From the NCBI GenBank assembly GCA_030750865.1, contig JASMHE010000008.1, forward strand, positions 62,001 through 126,000: 64,000 bases of DNA, written 5' to 3'. Made by a program: the position numbers and the translations under genes. Positions 45,477 through 53,972 of this stretch are shown here, in pieces (within the stretch, counting starts at the first letter, position 1; every line of letters begins with the position of its first letter). The DNA is from Alphaproteobacteria bacterium. GTDB taxonomy: Bacteria; Pseudomonadota; Alphaproteobacteria; Micavibrionales; Micavibrionaceae. The notes under the pieces are model-generated. The model saw only the letters and a program-made list of their open reading frames with translations, made no database searches and was not told where the DNA came from.

Positions 45477-46340
45477 ATGTCACAAAAAGATCTGCAATTA
45501 TTACGACGGGAAATCGATCAGATTGACCAGCATATTCATGATTTGCTGGCAAAACGCGTTGATGTTGTTGATGAAATCGTCAAAGAAAAAAGAAAATCCG
45601 GCGGGCAGATCATTTTTCCGGCGCGCGAAGCCGATCTGGTGAAAAAACTTTTATCAATGCATCAGGGCAAGTTCCCGCGTAAGTCTGTGTTCCGGATATG
45701 GCGCGAGATTATCGGGGCGACCACAAAAATTCAGACCGGTGATGTCAGTGTTGTTGTCCCCGTCGGTGATAAGCCGGACAGCATTGTGTTCATGGAACTG
45801 GCAAAAGATTTCTTTAGCTCTGTTCTGTCCTTCAAAAAAGCCAGCAATCCGGTCAGTGCCCTGACCATGATCCGCGAGGGTGAAGCGACATTTGCTGTCA
45901 TGCCCTGGCCGGTGGACGGGGAACAGAAATGCTGGTGGCGTATGTTCAAAGATGAAATCGGTGAAGAGGGGCTGAATGTGATTGCGCGGCTGCCGTTCGC
46001 AGATGAAGAGATTGATCAGGGGCATTATGAACATCGCGCGGTTGTTGTGGCGCGGCTACCGTTTGATCCGTCTGAATCCGACCGCAGCTTTGTTGTGGTT
46101 GATTTGGATCAGGATATCAGTCGTGGCGGTCTGGTTGAAAAATGTAAGAAGGCCGAAATGCCGCCGATTTTTGTCTATACATCGCCGGGCGATTCTTATT
46201 TGCCGCCGCTGCACTTGGTGGAAGTCGAAGGCTATGTTGCACAGGATGATAAACGCCTCAGAGCGCTTGAAAAAGAAATTGGCGGTCCAATGACACGCTG
46301 TTACAGAATTGGTGGTTACGCAGAACCGCCTCAATATTAG
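45477..46340 (+). CDS. Chorismate mutase (AroQ) fused to a PheA-like second domain
   Basis: Residues ~1-85 are an AroQ-class chorismate mutase: LLRREIDQIDQHIHDLLAKR, KEKRKSGG and PAREADLVKKLL carry the expected Arg, Lys and Arg/Glu active-site positions. Residues ~95-285 resemble the length and order of a prephenate dehydratase or periplasmic-binding-like domain, ending in a small ACT-like tail. The dehydratase hallmark TRF and ESRP motifs are absent. I therefore call it a mutase with a degenerate PheA-type domain. It precedes tyrA by 20 bases, so the pair would convert chorismate to prephenate and on to a tyrosine precursor. AAGGGA is 11 bases before the ATG. Confidence 0.8.
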   Translation: MSQKDLQLLRREIDQIDQHIHDLLAKRVDVVDEIVKEKRKSGGQIIFPAREADLVKKLLSMHQGKFPRKSVFRIWREIIGATTKIQTGDVSVVVPVGDKPDSIVFMELAKDFFSSVLSFKKASNPVSALTMIREGEATFAVMPWPVDGEQKCWWRMFKDEIGEEGLNVIARLPFADEEIDQGHYEHRAVVVARLPFDPSESDRSFVVVDLDQDISRGGLVEKCKKAEMPPIFVYTSPGDSYLPPLHLVEVEGYVAQDDKRLRALEKEIGGPMTRCYRIGGYAEPPQY

Positions 46341-46360
46341 AACAGGTAGGCACACACAGA

Positions 46361-47314
46361 ATGTTCAAACGTGTTGCAATTATCGGATATGGCTTGATCG
46401 GCTCGTCTATCGGGCGGGCGATTATGCAGAAAAATCTGGCCGATCATATGGTCGCGGTGGATTTGTCTGATGATGTGTGCAAAACGGTTGTGGAAATGCA
46501 GCTTGCGCACGAAGCGACAAGTTCATTGCAGGACGGTGTCCGCGATTGTGATTTGGTCATTCTGGCGGTGCCGGTGTTGCAGACAGGTAATGTTGTCGCG
46601 GCCATTAAGGATCATTTGGCCGACGGCGTGATTATTTCAGATACAGGGTCGGTCAAGCAGTCTGTCATTGATGATGTGATGCCGCATTTGCCACCGCATG
46701 CGCATTTTATTCCGGCGCACCCGATTGCAGGGACGGAATATTCCGGTCCGGAAGCAGGCTTTCCTGAACTGTTCGAAAATCGTTGGTGTATTTTTACGCC
46801 GACCAAAGACACAGATGTGCGCGCCGTTGAAAAAGTGACGTTGCTGTGGGAACAGTTTGGCGCAGATATCGAGATTATGGATGCCAAGCGTCATGACCTT
46901 GTACTGGGGCTGACATCACATTTGCCGCATTTGATTGCCTATACGATTGTCGGTACAGCTGTCGATCTGGAAGATTTTATGGGCGAGGACGTGATCAGTT
47001 TTTCTGCGGGCGGTTTTCGTGATTTTACACGGATTGCGGCGTCCGATCCTGTGATGTGGCGCGATATCTTCCTGACGAACAAAGATGCCGTGCTGGATTT
47101 GTTACAACGCTTTAACGAAGATTTGACTGCGTTACAGCGTGCGATCCGTAATGATGATCCTGACTTTCTCGAAGATTTCTTTACGCGCACGCGTGATGTG
47201 CGGCGCAAGATTATTGACCGCGGGCAGGCGAGTTATCCGCGTTCGCCCATTGGATCAAATCGATATACCCCACGCGTACGGCCCCGAGACGCAGAGCCCG
47301 ATTCTGAAGCGTAA
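46361..47314 (+). CDS. tyrA: Prephenate/arogenate dehydrogenase
   Basis: Oxidative decarboxylation of prephenate or arogenate in tyrosine synthesis. The NAD(P) site is IIGYGLIGSS (residues 7-16). Other motifs are DLVILAVPV, SDTGSVKQSV, and the substrate-site HPIAGTEYSGPEAG with His120. The C-terminal helical dimer domain includes LGLTSHLPHLIAYTIVG. The 317-residue length is usual for the alphaproteobacterial type; cofactor and substrate preference cannot be read. Its last ~35 codons overlap the end of the convergent DUF2125 gene by 104 bases. This overlap falls in the basic, probably flexible tail PRSPIGSNRYTPRVRPRDAE. Confidence 0.93.
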   Translation: MFKRVAIIGYGLIGSSIGRAIMQKNLADHMVAVDLSDDVCKTVVEMQLAHEATSSLQDGVRDCDLVILAVPVLQTGNVVAAIKDHLADGVIISDTGSVKQSVIDDVMPHLPPHAHFIPAHPIAGTEYSGPEAGFPELFENRWCIFTPTKDTDVRAVEKVTLLWEQFGADIEIMDAKRHDLVLGLTSHLPHLIAYTIVGTAVDLEDFMGEDVISFSAGGFRDFTRIAASDPVMWRDIFLTNKDAVLDLLQRFNEDLTALQRAIRNDDPDFLEDFFTRTRDVRRKIIDRGQASYPRSPIGSNRYTPRVRPRDAEPDSEA

Positions 47315-48080
47315 TTGGCAGGTCGATATAAGGGCGGCCTGATGCTTCGTCTGTTTGTTGCATAGAGGCGACCATGAACCGCATCACTTTGTCTTCCTTG
47401 TCATTTAACAAATCATAGCGCGAGATCATCTCCAGCAGATGCGCGGGATTGAAAATGCGTATCTCGGATGTGATGTCAGGCTGTAAGGCCTCATCAAGTG
47501 CAATTACGCCGCTGCCTGTGATTTCGATGTCACCGGACCGGATCGTAAATTCTGTGAGCGGTATTTTGGCGTGGCCTTTTTCGTACCAGTTGCGGATTGC
47601 GCGCTCGGATATATTGCGCGGCAGGGATTTTACAATCTGCGTTTTGATGTGAACGGCATCAATAGACAGGCTTTGCAGCGCTTTTTTCGTTTTCTGGGAC
47701 GGTAAGACGGGCGTATCTGATAAGGCTTTGATCCGAAGGCCACGCGGCAAATCAATGGTGACGTCATGACCGGGAATGAAAAAGCTTTGTACGGTCAATG
47801 CGGGAATAGAAACAGCAATGCCATGTTCCGGCAGTGATTTGCGATAGGCAGCGCGCACTGTGTGCGGCGCGGGGAAACCTGTAACAGAGACATCCAGAAG
47901 CTGTTCTGTTGCGGGCAGGTGCTCTTGATAGGCCGTAATCTGTTTATTCAGGAAATGGCTGATCGTGAACCAGAACGCGGTGTAACAGCCAAAGACAATG
48001 ATGATCGTCCACAGCAGAATCGATTTGATATCTGATTTAAGAGATTTTTGTTTCGGTTTTTTGCTGTGCGGTGATGACAT
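47211..48080 (-). CDS. DUF2125 family membrane-anchored protein
   Basis: A 289-residue protein with one N-terminal membrane helix (ILLWTIIIVFGCYTAFWFTI, ~21-40) and a large beta-rich periplasmic part. The DUF2125 family pattern shows in LLDVSVTGFPAP, the repeated FTIRSGDIEITGSGVIALD, and the end IDLPITLQNRALRLGAVRVG. Folds of this type (AsmA-like lipid-channel proteins) may handle lipids, but no function is proven. It overlaps plsC by 44 bases upstream and the convergent tyrA by 104 bases downstream, so its reading frame is boxed in on both ends. Confidence 0.78.
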   Translation of the reverse strand: MSSPHSKKPKQKSLKSDIKSILLWTIIIVFGCYTAFWFTISHFLNKQITAYQEHLPATEQLLDVSVTGFPAPHTVRAAYRKSLPEHGIAVSIPALTVQSFFIPGHDVTIDLPRGLRIKALSDTPVLPSQKTKKALQSLSIDAVHIKTQIVKSLPRNISERAIRNWYEKGHAKIPLTEFTIRSGDIEITGSGVIALDEALQPDITSEIRIFNPAHLLEMISRYDLLNDKEDKVMRFMVASMQQTDEASGRPYIDLPITLQNRALRLGAVRVGYIDLIQWANADNSPARGQ

Positions 48081-48861
48081 GCTTTTGATGCTTGGCTTTT
48101 CTTTTATCGAACATTTTCTGCAAATAAGGATAAGATGTCATCGCTTCGTTTTGAAGGGCTGTTGTGGTTTCCTCCAGCGTTTTTTCAAGCTGTTTTAATC
48201 CTGTTGAAATATCGGTTTGGCGTTTCAGCGGGGGCAGGAATTCGAAAATAACCTTGCCCGGATATTTCATCCAGCCTTTGCGCGCCCAGTAAAGCCCCGT
48301 ATTCATGGCAAGTGGCACAATGTCCATATCGGTTTCGGATTGAATACGCATTGCACCGGCCTTATAGGGCTTTTCAGCAGATGTCTGCCACGGATAAACC
48401 CGCGTTCCCTGCGGAAAGATGATAATGGGGCGGCCTTGCTCTTTTACTCTGGCGGCGCCATCAATAACCTGTTTCATCGCTTCTTTTTTCTGGCTGCGGT
48501 CAATGGCGATGGGCTTGATCCGTGACAGGAACTTGCCCCAGATCGGGATATTCAGAAGTTCTTTTTTAAGCACGATGGCGGGGTCGTTGAACAGGTAATG
48601 CAGCTTGAGCGTTTCGTAAGGGGATTGGTGTTTTGCGGCAACGATGAACGCGCCGTCCGGCGGCAGATTTTCAAGGCCGCGCACTTCGTAATCAAGGCCC
48701 AGAATATATTTTTCAGCCATATAGACCATCCGCAGATAGGCGCGGATAATGCGGTATGTTCCTTTTTCTCCGAGAAACAGGCCGGGAACGCATAAAATAC
48801 AGGCCACGATTGTCAAACCGTAGAAGCTGAAATTGAAAAGCGATGCTCTGAGAAAAAGCAT
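48037..48861 (-). CDS. plsC: 1-acyl-sn-glycerol-3-phosphate acyltransferase
   Basis: Adds the second acyl chain to make phosphatidic acid. A 274-residue membrane protein with an N-terminal hydrophobic segment (FSFYGLTIVACILCVPGLFL). Motif I is HQSPYE (78-83): H-x4-E rather than the textbook H-x4-D. Motif III is FPQGTR (149-154) rather than FPEGTR. Both variants occur in proteobacterial AGPATs as far as I recall. The end is a basic, polar tail. It lies in the ftsE-ftsX-ydcF-plsC run and overlaps the DUF2125 gene by 44 bases. Confidence 0.88.
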   Translation of the reverse strand: MLFLRASLFNFSFYGLTIVACILCVPGLFLGEKGTYRIIRAYLRMVYMAEKYILGLDYEVRGLENLPPDGAFIVAAKHQSPYETLKLHYLFNDPAIVLKKELLNIPIWGKFLSRIKPIAIDRSQKKEAMKQVIDGAARVKEQGRPIIIFPQGTRVYPWQTSAEKPYKAGAMRIQSETDMDIVPLAMNTGLYWARKGWMKYPGKVIFEFLPPLKRQTDISTGLKQLEKTLEETTTALQNEAMTSYPYLQKMFDKRKAKHQKHVITAQQKTETKIS

Positions 48862-48896
48862 AGGAATAATACCTTGTTATTGTCGGAGGTTGCTTT

Positions 48897-49502
48897 TTAT
48901 ACGTCTTTGTTTCCGGATGCAAACAGAAGCTGTAATAAACTGTAGAAAGTCTTGTGATATTCTTCGAAGATCAGCCGCCAGTAATGCGTGTTTTTCAGCA
49001 TATCCGGCCCGCCTTTGACAACATAGGGTGAAACGGACAGATCGGACATTTCTTTGCGCAGTTCAATAACGGCACGCGGCATGTGGTAATCCGAAGTGAC
49101 CAGAATGATCGAGGCAATATGATTGTCGGATGCCCATTGTTTGGTTTCAATAGCATTGCCGATGGTGTTGGTGGCTTTTTTCCCCAGTTCGAAACAGCAT
49201 AATGTCTCTGCGCTGTCATCATCACTCCAGAGCTTGTAAACCGTATCGATATCAAGGTTCGGGCCGACACCGGAAATGAACAGGACTGGCGCGTGCTGTT
49301 CTTTCAGTAAGGTCAGGCCCGTTTCAATGCGTTTTGATCCGCCCGTAAAAACAATAATGGCGTCGGCCTGATCGCCTGTGGTGGTTTGCGGTTTATCCAT
49401 CGTCAGAATGAATGCGGCGAACAATAAAAGGCCGGCCAGCCACGTCAGAACCAGCGTGGCGGGGAGTAATATAAACGGTGATCGTAAAACGTGTTTCATC
49501 AT
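48897..49502 (-). CDS. YdcF-like DUF218 membrane protein
   Basis: A 201-residue protein with one N-terminal membrane helix (ILLPATLVLTWLAGLLLF) and a periplasmic DUF218 domain: ADAIIVFTGGSKRIETGL, APVLFISGVGP, GNAIETKQWA and VTSDYHMPRAVIEL. The family includes SanA and ElyC, linked to envelope integrity and lipid-carrier metabolism in E. coli. ATG 49502 (MMKHVLRSPF) is chosen because it starts 19 bases after the ftsX stop and begins the membrane helix. It is in one run with ftsE, ftsX and plsC, an arrangement I recall from related alphaproteobacteria. Confidence 0.85.
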   Translation of the reverse strand: MMKHVLRSPFILLPATLVLTWLAGLLLFAAFILTMDKPQTTTGDQADAIIVFTGGSKRIETGLTLLKEQHAPVLFISGVGPNLDIDTVYKLWSDDDSAETLCCFELGKKATNTIGNAIETKQWASDNHIASIILVTSDYHMPRAVIELRKEMSDLSVSPYVVKGGPDMLKNTHYWRLIFEEYHKTFYSLLQLLFASGNKDV

Positions 49503-49521
49503 GACAAGACCATTGATAACG

Positions 49522-50481
49522 TTATGGGAGCTTGCCCAGAGCACTCATGACAGTGTGGCGTGCGGTCATCATGGCAAAGAAACTGATGATGATCGGTACA
49601 CAGCACAGCAGCATGACTTGCCGGAATGACAGGTGAAAATCAGGTAATAAATTTGCGGCCATATCACCGAATAACATGCCGATAAAAAGCAGGAATACGC
49701 CGCATACGAGCGCGCCGATAATGCTGCCTTTCAGCGATACGAAAAAGCTGTATGTCTGGAATTGTTTGGCGATGTAACGGTCCGTTGCACCGATTAAATG
49801 CAGTAATTCGATTTGCTCGCCCAAAACGGCCAGACGTGCTTTGACCGCGCCGGCAATGGCGATGATGGTGGTGATCCCGACGATCAGGCTAATGAGAAAG
49901 GTTGTCAGCTGTAACGTCTTTGTAAAGCGTAGCAAGTGCAATAGCCAATCTTCGTGCGTATCAAGCCGTATGTTACCGGAGATATTTTTCAGCTTTACGG
50001 AAAGACTGTCGAGGTTTGCATCGTCGCTATTATGCGTTTCGATGGAGATCAGCGCGGGCAGGGGAATATCGGATAACGGTAAATCTTCGCCAAGCCACGG
50101 TTTTACCAATTCGGAGACATCGGCATCGGACAATGGTTCGATCGATTTGATATTCGGGATTTCTGCGAGCATCGCCTGAACTTGTTCTGATAAGGCCGTT
50201 AGCGTCTTTTTATCGCGCGGGTCGCCATTTGCGGTTTCGGCCGGAATTTCGATTGTGATTTTATTCTCAAGGCCCGACGACCAGCGTTCCGACATGGCGG
50301 ATAACGCAAAAGAAGCTGCCACGGCGATCATAACCAAAAAGCACATTAATCCGACAAGTAACGCCAGAAACCCTGTGCCCTGTGCGTTTTCAAGGGCAAT
50401 ATCGAACCGTCTTGACCGGCTGGCTTTGCCGATCATACGCTCTCTGCGGCGCCAAAATATGAGCTTTCCAAATCCGGCCAT
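49522..50481 (-). CDS. ftsX: Cell division protein FtsX
   Basis: Membrane partner of FtsE; the FtsEX complex controls periplasmic peptidoglycan hydrolysis at the division site. The 319-residue protein has a cytoplasmic N-terminus, a first helix (GFLALLVGLMCFLVMIAVAASFAL), a ~115-residue periplasmic domain, and three C-terminal helices (TTFLISLIVGITTIIAIAGAV; IIGALVCGVFLLFIGMLF; VMLLCCVPIIISFFAMM). The conserved LLHLIGATDRYIAKQFQ loop precedes the last pair. ATG 50481 shares one base with the ftsE stop (TAATG), so ftsX is translationally coupled. Confidence 0.93.
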   Translation of the reverse strand: MAGFGKLIFWRRRERMIGKASRSRRFDIALENAQGTGFLALLVGLMCFLVMIAVAASFALSAMSERWSSGLENKITIEIPAETANGDPRDKKTLTALSEQVQAMLAEIPNIKSIEPLSDADVSELVKPWLGEDLPLSDIPLPALISIETHNSDDANLDSLSVKLKNISGNIRLDTHEDWLLHLLRFTKTLQLTTFLISLIVGITTIIAIAGAVKARLAVLGEQIELLHLIGATDRYIAKQFQTYSFFVSLKGSIIGALVCGVFLLFIGMLFGDMAANLLPDFHLSFRQVMLLCCVPIIISFFAMMTARHTVMSALGKLP

Positions 50482-51179
50482 TAAAATACACCTTCGAGTT
50501 TCTTGCGAATCCATGATCCGTGTTTTTCAATGTGTAACGATCCGTCATCCAGAACCATGCGCGGATACCCGAACCGTTCGATCAAATGATGGTCGTGCGT
50601 GGCAATCACTGTGGTGGTGCCCATTTTATTGAGCTGTTCGAATAGGTTCAAAAGACGAATGCCGATTTCATCATCCAGATTGCCGGTCGGTTCGTCAGCC
50701 AGTAAAAGGCGCGGGCGGGTAATAACGGCGCGGGCGATCGCGACACGTTGCTGCTGGCCACCGGACATGGTGTTCGGCAGGGTATCCATATGATCGCCGA
50801 GGCCGACCCATTCCAGCAACTCGGTGACATCTTTTTTGATTTGCTTTTCGGGGGTGCCTTTAATGCGCAGTGGCAACGCCACATTGTCAAAGGATGACAT
50901 GTGGTTCAGCAAACGGAAATCCTGAAAAACCACACCGATTTTTTGGCGAATTTCAGACAAGGCGGCGCGGGGCGTTGTATTGATGGCATGGCCGAACATG
51001 TTGATCGCGCCACGTGTGGGTCTTTGTCCCAGATACATCAGGCGCATTAAGGATGTTTTCCCTGCGCCGCTTTGTCCCGTCAGGAAATGGAACGATCCCG
51101 GTTCCAGCGTGAAATTGATATCGGTCAGAACCTCCGGCCCAATGCCGTATCGCAACCCTATATGTTCAAACTTAATCAT
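50481..51179 (-). CDS. ftsE: Cell division ATP-binding protein FtsE
   Basis: ATPase of the FtsEX complex, 232 residues. Walker A is [18 protein letters not shown], the Q-loop region is [20 protein letters not shown], the signature is [14 protein letters not shown], Walker B is [13 protein letters not shown], and the H-loop is [10 protein letters not shown]. First gene of the minus-strand run ftsE-ftsX-ydcF-plsC-DUF2125. It is divergent from the zinc-ribbon protein gene; the 122-base gap between them is A/T-rich with an ACTATA/TATAGT repeat and presumably holds both promoters. Confidence 0.95.
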   Translation of the reverse strand: MIKFEHIGLRYGIGPEVLTDINFTLEPGSFHFLTGQSGAGKTSLMRLMYLGQRPTRGAINMFGHAINTTPRAALSEIRQKIGVVFQDFRLLNHMSSFDNVALPLRIKGTPEKQIKKDVTELLEWVGLGDHMDTLPNTMSGGQQQRVAIARAVITRPRLLLADEPTGNLDDEIGIRLLNLFEQLNKMGTTTVIATHDHHLIERFGYPRMVLDDGSLHIEKHGSWIRKKLEGVF

Positions 51180-51301
51180 GTGGTTTTGTTTGGCTTTTTG
51201 AATTTATGAGCTACACTATAGTCAAGATACGTGTATTTTAGTATAGTTAGAAACTTATTGGTTTTATGGCCGCGCGTCCATTATTTATGTGATTTTATTC
51301 T

Positions 51302-52369
51302 ATGATTATTAACTGCAGTCAGTGTTCGTCCAGATATATCGTTCCGGATCATATGATCGGGGACGAAGGGCGTGCGATGCGGTGTAAAAATTGTGGTCAC
51401 GAATGGTTCCAGACCTTAAATGGTGAAGAAGAGTTGAAGGCGCATGCCGCGCCGGACGACGATGTGAGCGATGATCTGCAGGATGCCGGTGAAGACAACG
51501 GACAGACAGATGCGCCGGACGATATTGATTTTGATGAAGACCTTGATCTGGGCGCGTTCGATCCGGATGCCATTCCGGAACAGCCGGATGATGATGACGA
51601 TCTCGAAAATTTTTATACGGCCGACGATGATGATGCGGCAGATCAAAGCGACCAAGGTGAAGAAAACGCCGATGATTCCGATCTGCCGATTGACGACGAT
51701 TCGGCGGAATTGGACGCGGAAGACCCAGCGTCACCACAAGAAGATACACCATCCGGGGAAGCGGCCGCAGATGATGACGCAGCGGATGCGCAGGACAAGC
51801 CGAAAAAAGAGGTACGCGGAAAAAACGGCGGGACACTTTTCGGTGCAGAACCGGAAGAAGTCACGGCACATGTCTTTATGGCCAGTTATGGCGGCGCGGC
51901 CGTTATTTTTGTTGCGGTTCTGATTTTATTGATGGCTGTGAATCGTCCTGTGATGCATGTGTTTCCAGGGGCGGCAAGCTTTTACGGTTTGTTCGGTGTG
52001 CAGCCACCTTTGGAAGGGGAGCAGCTTATTATAAGCCAGTTGGAAGCTGTGACCGAAACAAATAACGACAATGTCCGTGTTCTGAATGTGCGCGGAGAGA
52101 TTCTGAATTTAGGGCAAGAAGACTCGGCCGTGCCTGCGATGCAGATATCGTCATCAAAAGACGGTCAGGAAGCGTTGGCGTGGGTTGATGTGACAAAGCA
52201 AGATACCATTGCCCCCGATGAAACCGTCCGGTTTCAAATGCAGCATGCAAACCCGCCTGCGGATTTGAGTGATCTGACCGTGACTTTTATTCCGGTTGGC
52301 GGTGAAAAGGCGTTGGGGCGGACTGTCGGCGTCGAAGATCATACGCAGAGCGTACATAGCGCCGATTGA
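51302..52369 (+). CDS. MJ0042 zinc-ribbon membrane protein (DUF3426-like)
   Basis: A 355-residue protein. The N-terminal MJ0042-type zinc ribbon has Cys5, Cys8, Cys28 and Cys31 (NCSQCSSRY, RCKNCGHEW). Residues ~45-180 are a very acidic Asp/Glu linker, followed by one membrane helix (YGGAAVIFVAVLILLMAV, ~195-215). The C-terminal periplasmic beta domain (VRVLNVRGEILNLGQ, DETVRFQMQHANPPAD) resembles DUF3426. The role of this family is unknown to me; the layout suggests a sensor or scaffold linking cytoplasm to envelope. It is divergent from ftsE and convergent with lysA, 17 bases apart. ATG 51302 has no clear ribosome binding site. Confidence 0.82.
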   Translation: MIINCSQCSSRYIVPDHMIGDEGRAMRCKNCGHEWFQTLNGEEELKAHAAPDDDVSDDLQDAGEDNGQTDAPDDIDFDEDLDLGAFDPDAIPEQPDDDDDLENFYTADDDDAADQSDQGEENADDSDLPIDDDSAELDAEDPASPQEDTPSGEAAADDDAADAQDKPKKEVRGKNGGTLFGAEPEEVTAHVFMASYGGAAVIFVAVLILLMAVNRPVMHVFPGAASFYGLFGVQPPLEGEQLIISQLEAVTETNNDNVRVLNVRGEILNLGQEDSAVPAMQISSSKDGQEALAWVDVTKQDTIAPDETVRFQMQHANPPADLSDLTVTFIPVGGEKALGRTVGVEDHTQSVHSAD

Positions 52370-52386
52370 GCCGCTTAACAGGCCGT

Positions 52387-53652
52387 TTAAATATCTATTT
52401 CAAGTGCAAGAATATCATCCACTGTCTGCCGTCTGCGGATCAGTTTATGTGTGTCGCCATCGACCAGAATTTCGGCAGGCAATGGCCGTGTATTATAATT
52501 GGAAGCCATGACAAAACCATATGCGCCGCTGGAAGTCATTGCGACGAAATCGTCTTCCTCCATAACCGGTAACGGAATATTTTTGCCGAATGTATCGCCT
52601 GTTTCGCATACCGGACCGACAATGTCATAGGCGATATGCTCTGCGGCTTTGTTTTCAAGCACGGGCATAACAGGGTGGTAGGCGTCATAAATGGAGGGGC
52701 GTGCCAAATCATTCATGCCGGCATCAAGGATCAGATAGTGCTTTTTCTCGCCCTGTTTGACGTGTACGACCTGACTGACCAAAATGCCGCAATTCCCTGC
52801 GATGAAACGACCGGGTTCCAGAATGATTTGTGTGCCGAGCGGCGCGATAATCTCGGCAACCATGCGTGCGTAATCATCCAGATCGGGCGGTGTTTCGTCC
52901 GTATAGGTGATGCCAAGCCCGCCGCCAATATCAATGCGTGTGACAGGCATATCCATTGCGCGCAGCATCTCAACCAGATCGCGCATACGGGTAAAGGCAT
53001 CTTTGAACGGCGTAACGGCGGTCAGCTGTGAACCGATATGGGATGTAATGCCCTTTGGTGCGATAAAGGCGTGTGCGTCCGCTTTCTGATACAGCGCAAT
53101 CAACGCGTCGCGGGTCAGACCGAATTTGTTCTCATGCTTGCCTGTTGTGATTTTGGCGTGTGTTTTGGCATCAACGTCGGGATTAAAACGAAAGGCAACA
53201 GGTGCGGTGATTTTGTGTTTTTCTGCAATGCGTGCAATGCGTTCCAGTTCGGGTTCGGATTCAACGTTGATCTGGTGAATGCCGTTTTTAAGAACCGTTT
53301 CAATTTCCGTGTCTGTTTTTCCCACCCCGGAAAAAACGATTTTATCCGGCGATATACCGGCCTGCCTTGCGCGTGTGTATTCACCGAGGGAGACAATATC
53401 CGTGCCTAAGCCTTCTTGTTTTAACAAATCAAGAACGGCGATATTGCTGTTTGCTTTGCAGGCAAAGCAGATCAGGGGGGCATTCGCATCTGCGGGCAAA
53501 TGCTGGGACAGGGTCGTTTTTAATTGACCGGCCTGTGTGCGCAGATGGGCGGCGCTGTAAACATACAGCGGCGTGCCGTATTGTTCGGCCAATGTTTTTA
53601 CGGGCACGTTTTCAGTGTAAAGTTCACCGTTTTTATAGTGAAAGTCGGACAT
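52387..53652 (-). CDS. lysA: Diaminopimelate decarboxylase
   Basis: PLP enzyme decarboxylating meso-diaminopimelate to L-lysine. The 421-residue length is standard. The PLP lysine is Lys66 in CFACKANSN. Other motifs are GLGTDIVSLGEYTRA, HIGSQL, DIGGGLGITYTDE (PLP phosphate site), EPGRFIAGNCGILVSQV, GPVCETGDTFGKN and GAYGFVMASNYNTRP. It follows the small lipoprotein gene lptM by 45 bases, a conserved arrangement in proteobacteria (lptM-lysA). lysC, the pathway's first enzyme, is 3 kb away. Confidence 0.96.
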   Translation of the reverse strand: MSDFHYKNGELYTENVPVKTLAEQYGTPLYVYSAAHLRTQAGQLKTTLSQHLPADANAPLICFACKANSNIAVLDLLKQEGLGTDIVSLGEYTRARQAGISPDKIVFSGVGKTDTEIETVLKNGIHQINVESEPELERIARIAEKHKITAPVAFRFNPDVDAKTHAKITTGKHENKFGLTRDALIALYQKADAHAFIAPKGITSHIGSQLTAVTPFKDAFTRMRDLVEMLRAMDMPVTRIDIGGGLGITYTDETPPDLDDYARMVAEIIAPLGTQIILEPGRFIAGNCGILVSQVVHVKQGEKKHYLILDAGMNDLARPSIYDAYHPVMPVLENKAAEHIAYDIVGPVCETGDTFGKNIPLPVMEEDDFVAMTSSGAYGFVMASNYNTRPLPAEILVDGDTHKLIRRRQTVDDILALEIDI

Positions 53653-53697
53653 CTTGAGATCCTTATATCGCGATTTGCGGGATATGTTTGTGGGGTA

Positions 53698-53835
53698 TTA
53701 TTCTTGCGGGTAGGTCTGCGGGAACGTCGTGTCTTCCGCGCCTGCCGGTGGATCAAGGTCTTGTGGTTTGATCCCGCATGCGGCGATGCCGAGAATACAT
53801 GTCATCGCAAAGCTTAAATAGATAATTCGTTTCAT
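53698..53835 (-). CDS. lptM: Small lipoprotein LptM (YifL-like)
   Basis: A 45-residue lipoprotein that length cut-offs miss. MKRIIYLSFAMTCILGIAAC is the signal peptide with lipobox GIAAC (Cys20). The mature part (GIKPQDLDPPAGAEDTTFPQ) has the Gly-x-Lys-x-x-L-x-P-P pattern and the closing Tyr-Pro of LptM. In E. coli LptM assists disulfide maturation of LptD in the LPS translocon. Its place directly before lysA matches many proteobacteria, which is strong support. No clear ribosome binding site is visible. Confidence 0.85.
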   Translation of the reverse strand: MKRIIYLSFAMTCILGIAACGIKPQDLDPPAGAEDTTFPQTYPQE

Positions 53836-53887
53836 ATGTATCGCGCCGTTTTTCTTTGTTTGAATTCGTGATATATTTTATCTGCCT

Positions 53888-53893
53888 TATAAT
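53888..53893 (+). promoter_or_regulatory. Possible -10 box before the pentapeptide gene
   Basis: TATAAT lies 80 bases before the pentapeptide-repeat start. TTGAAT at 53860-53865 is too far (22 bases) for an ordinary -35, and the 17-base position is poor. Listed only as a candidate. Confidence 0.3.
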
Positions 53894-53972
53894 GCATAAT
53901 ATTAAGGGTTTCGCAATATTCTTCGTGAATGATTGGGGAACAGGAATTTTTTATAAACCAGAAGGGTTTGTT

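Noticed and set aside
48037-48861. PlsC as an inactive enzyme because of HQSPYE and FPQGTR
   Set aside because: H-x4-E and FPQGTR variants are, as far as I recall, common in proteobacterial AGPATs, so this is not evidence of loss.
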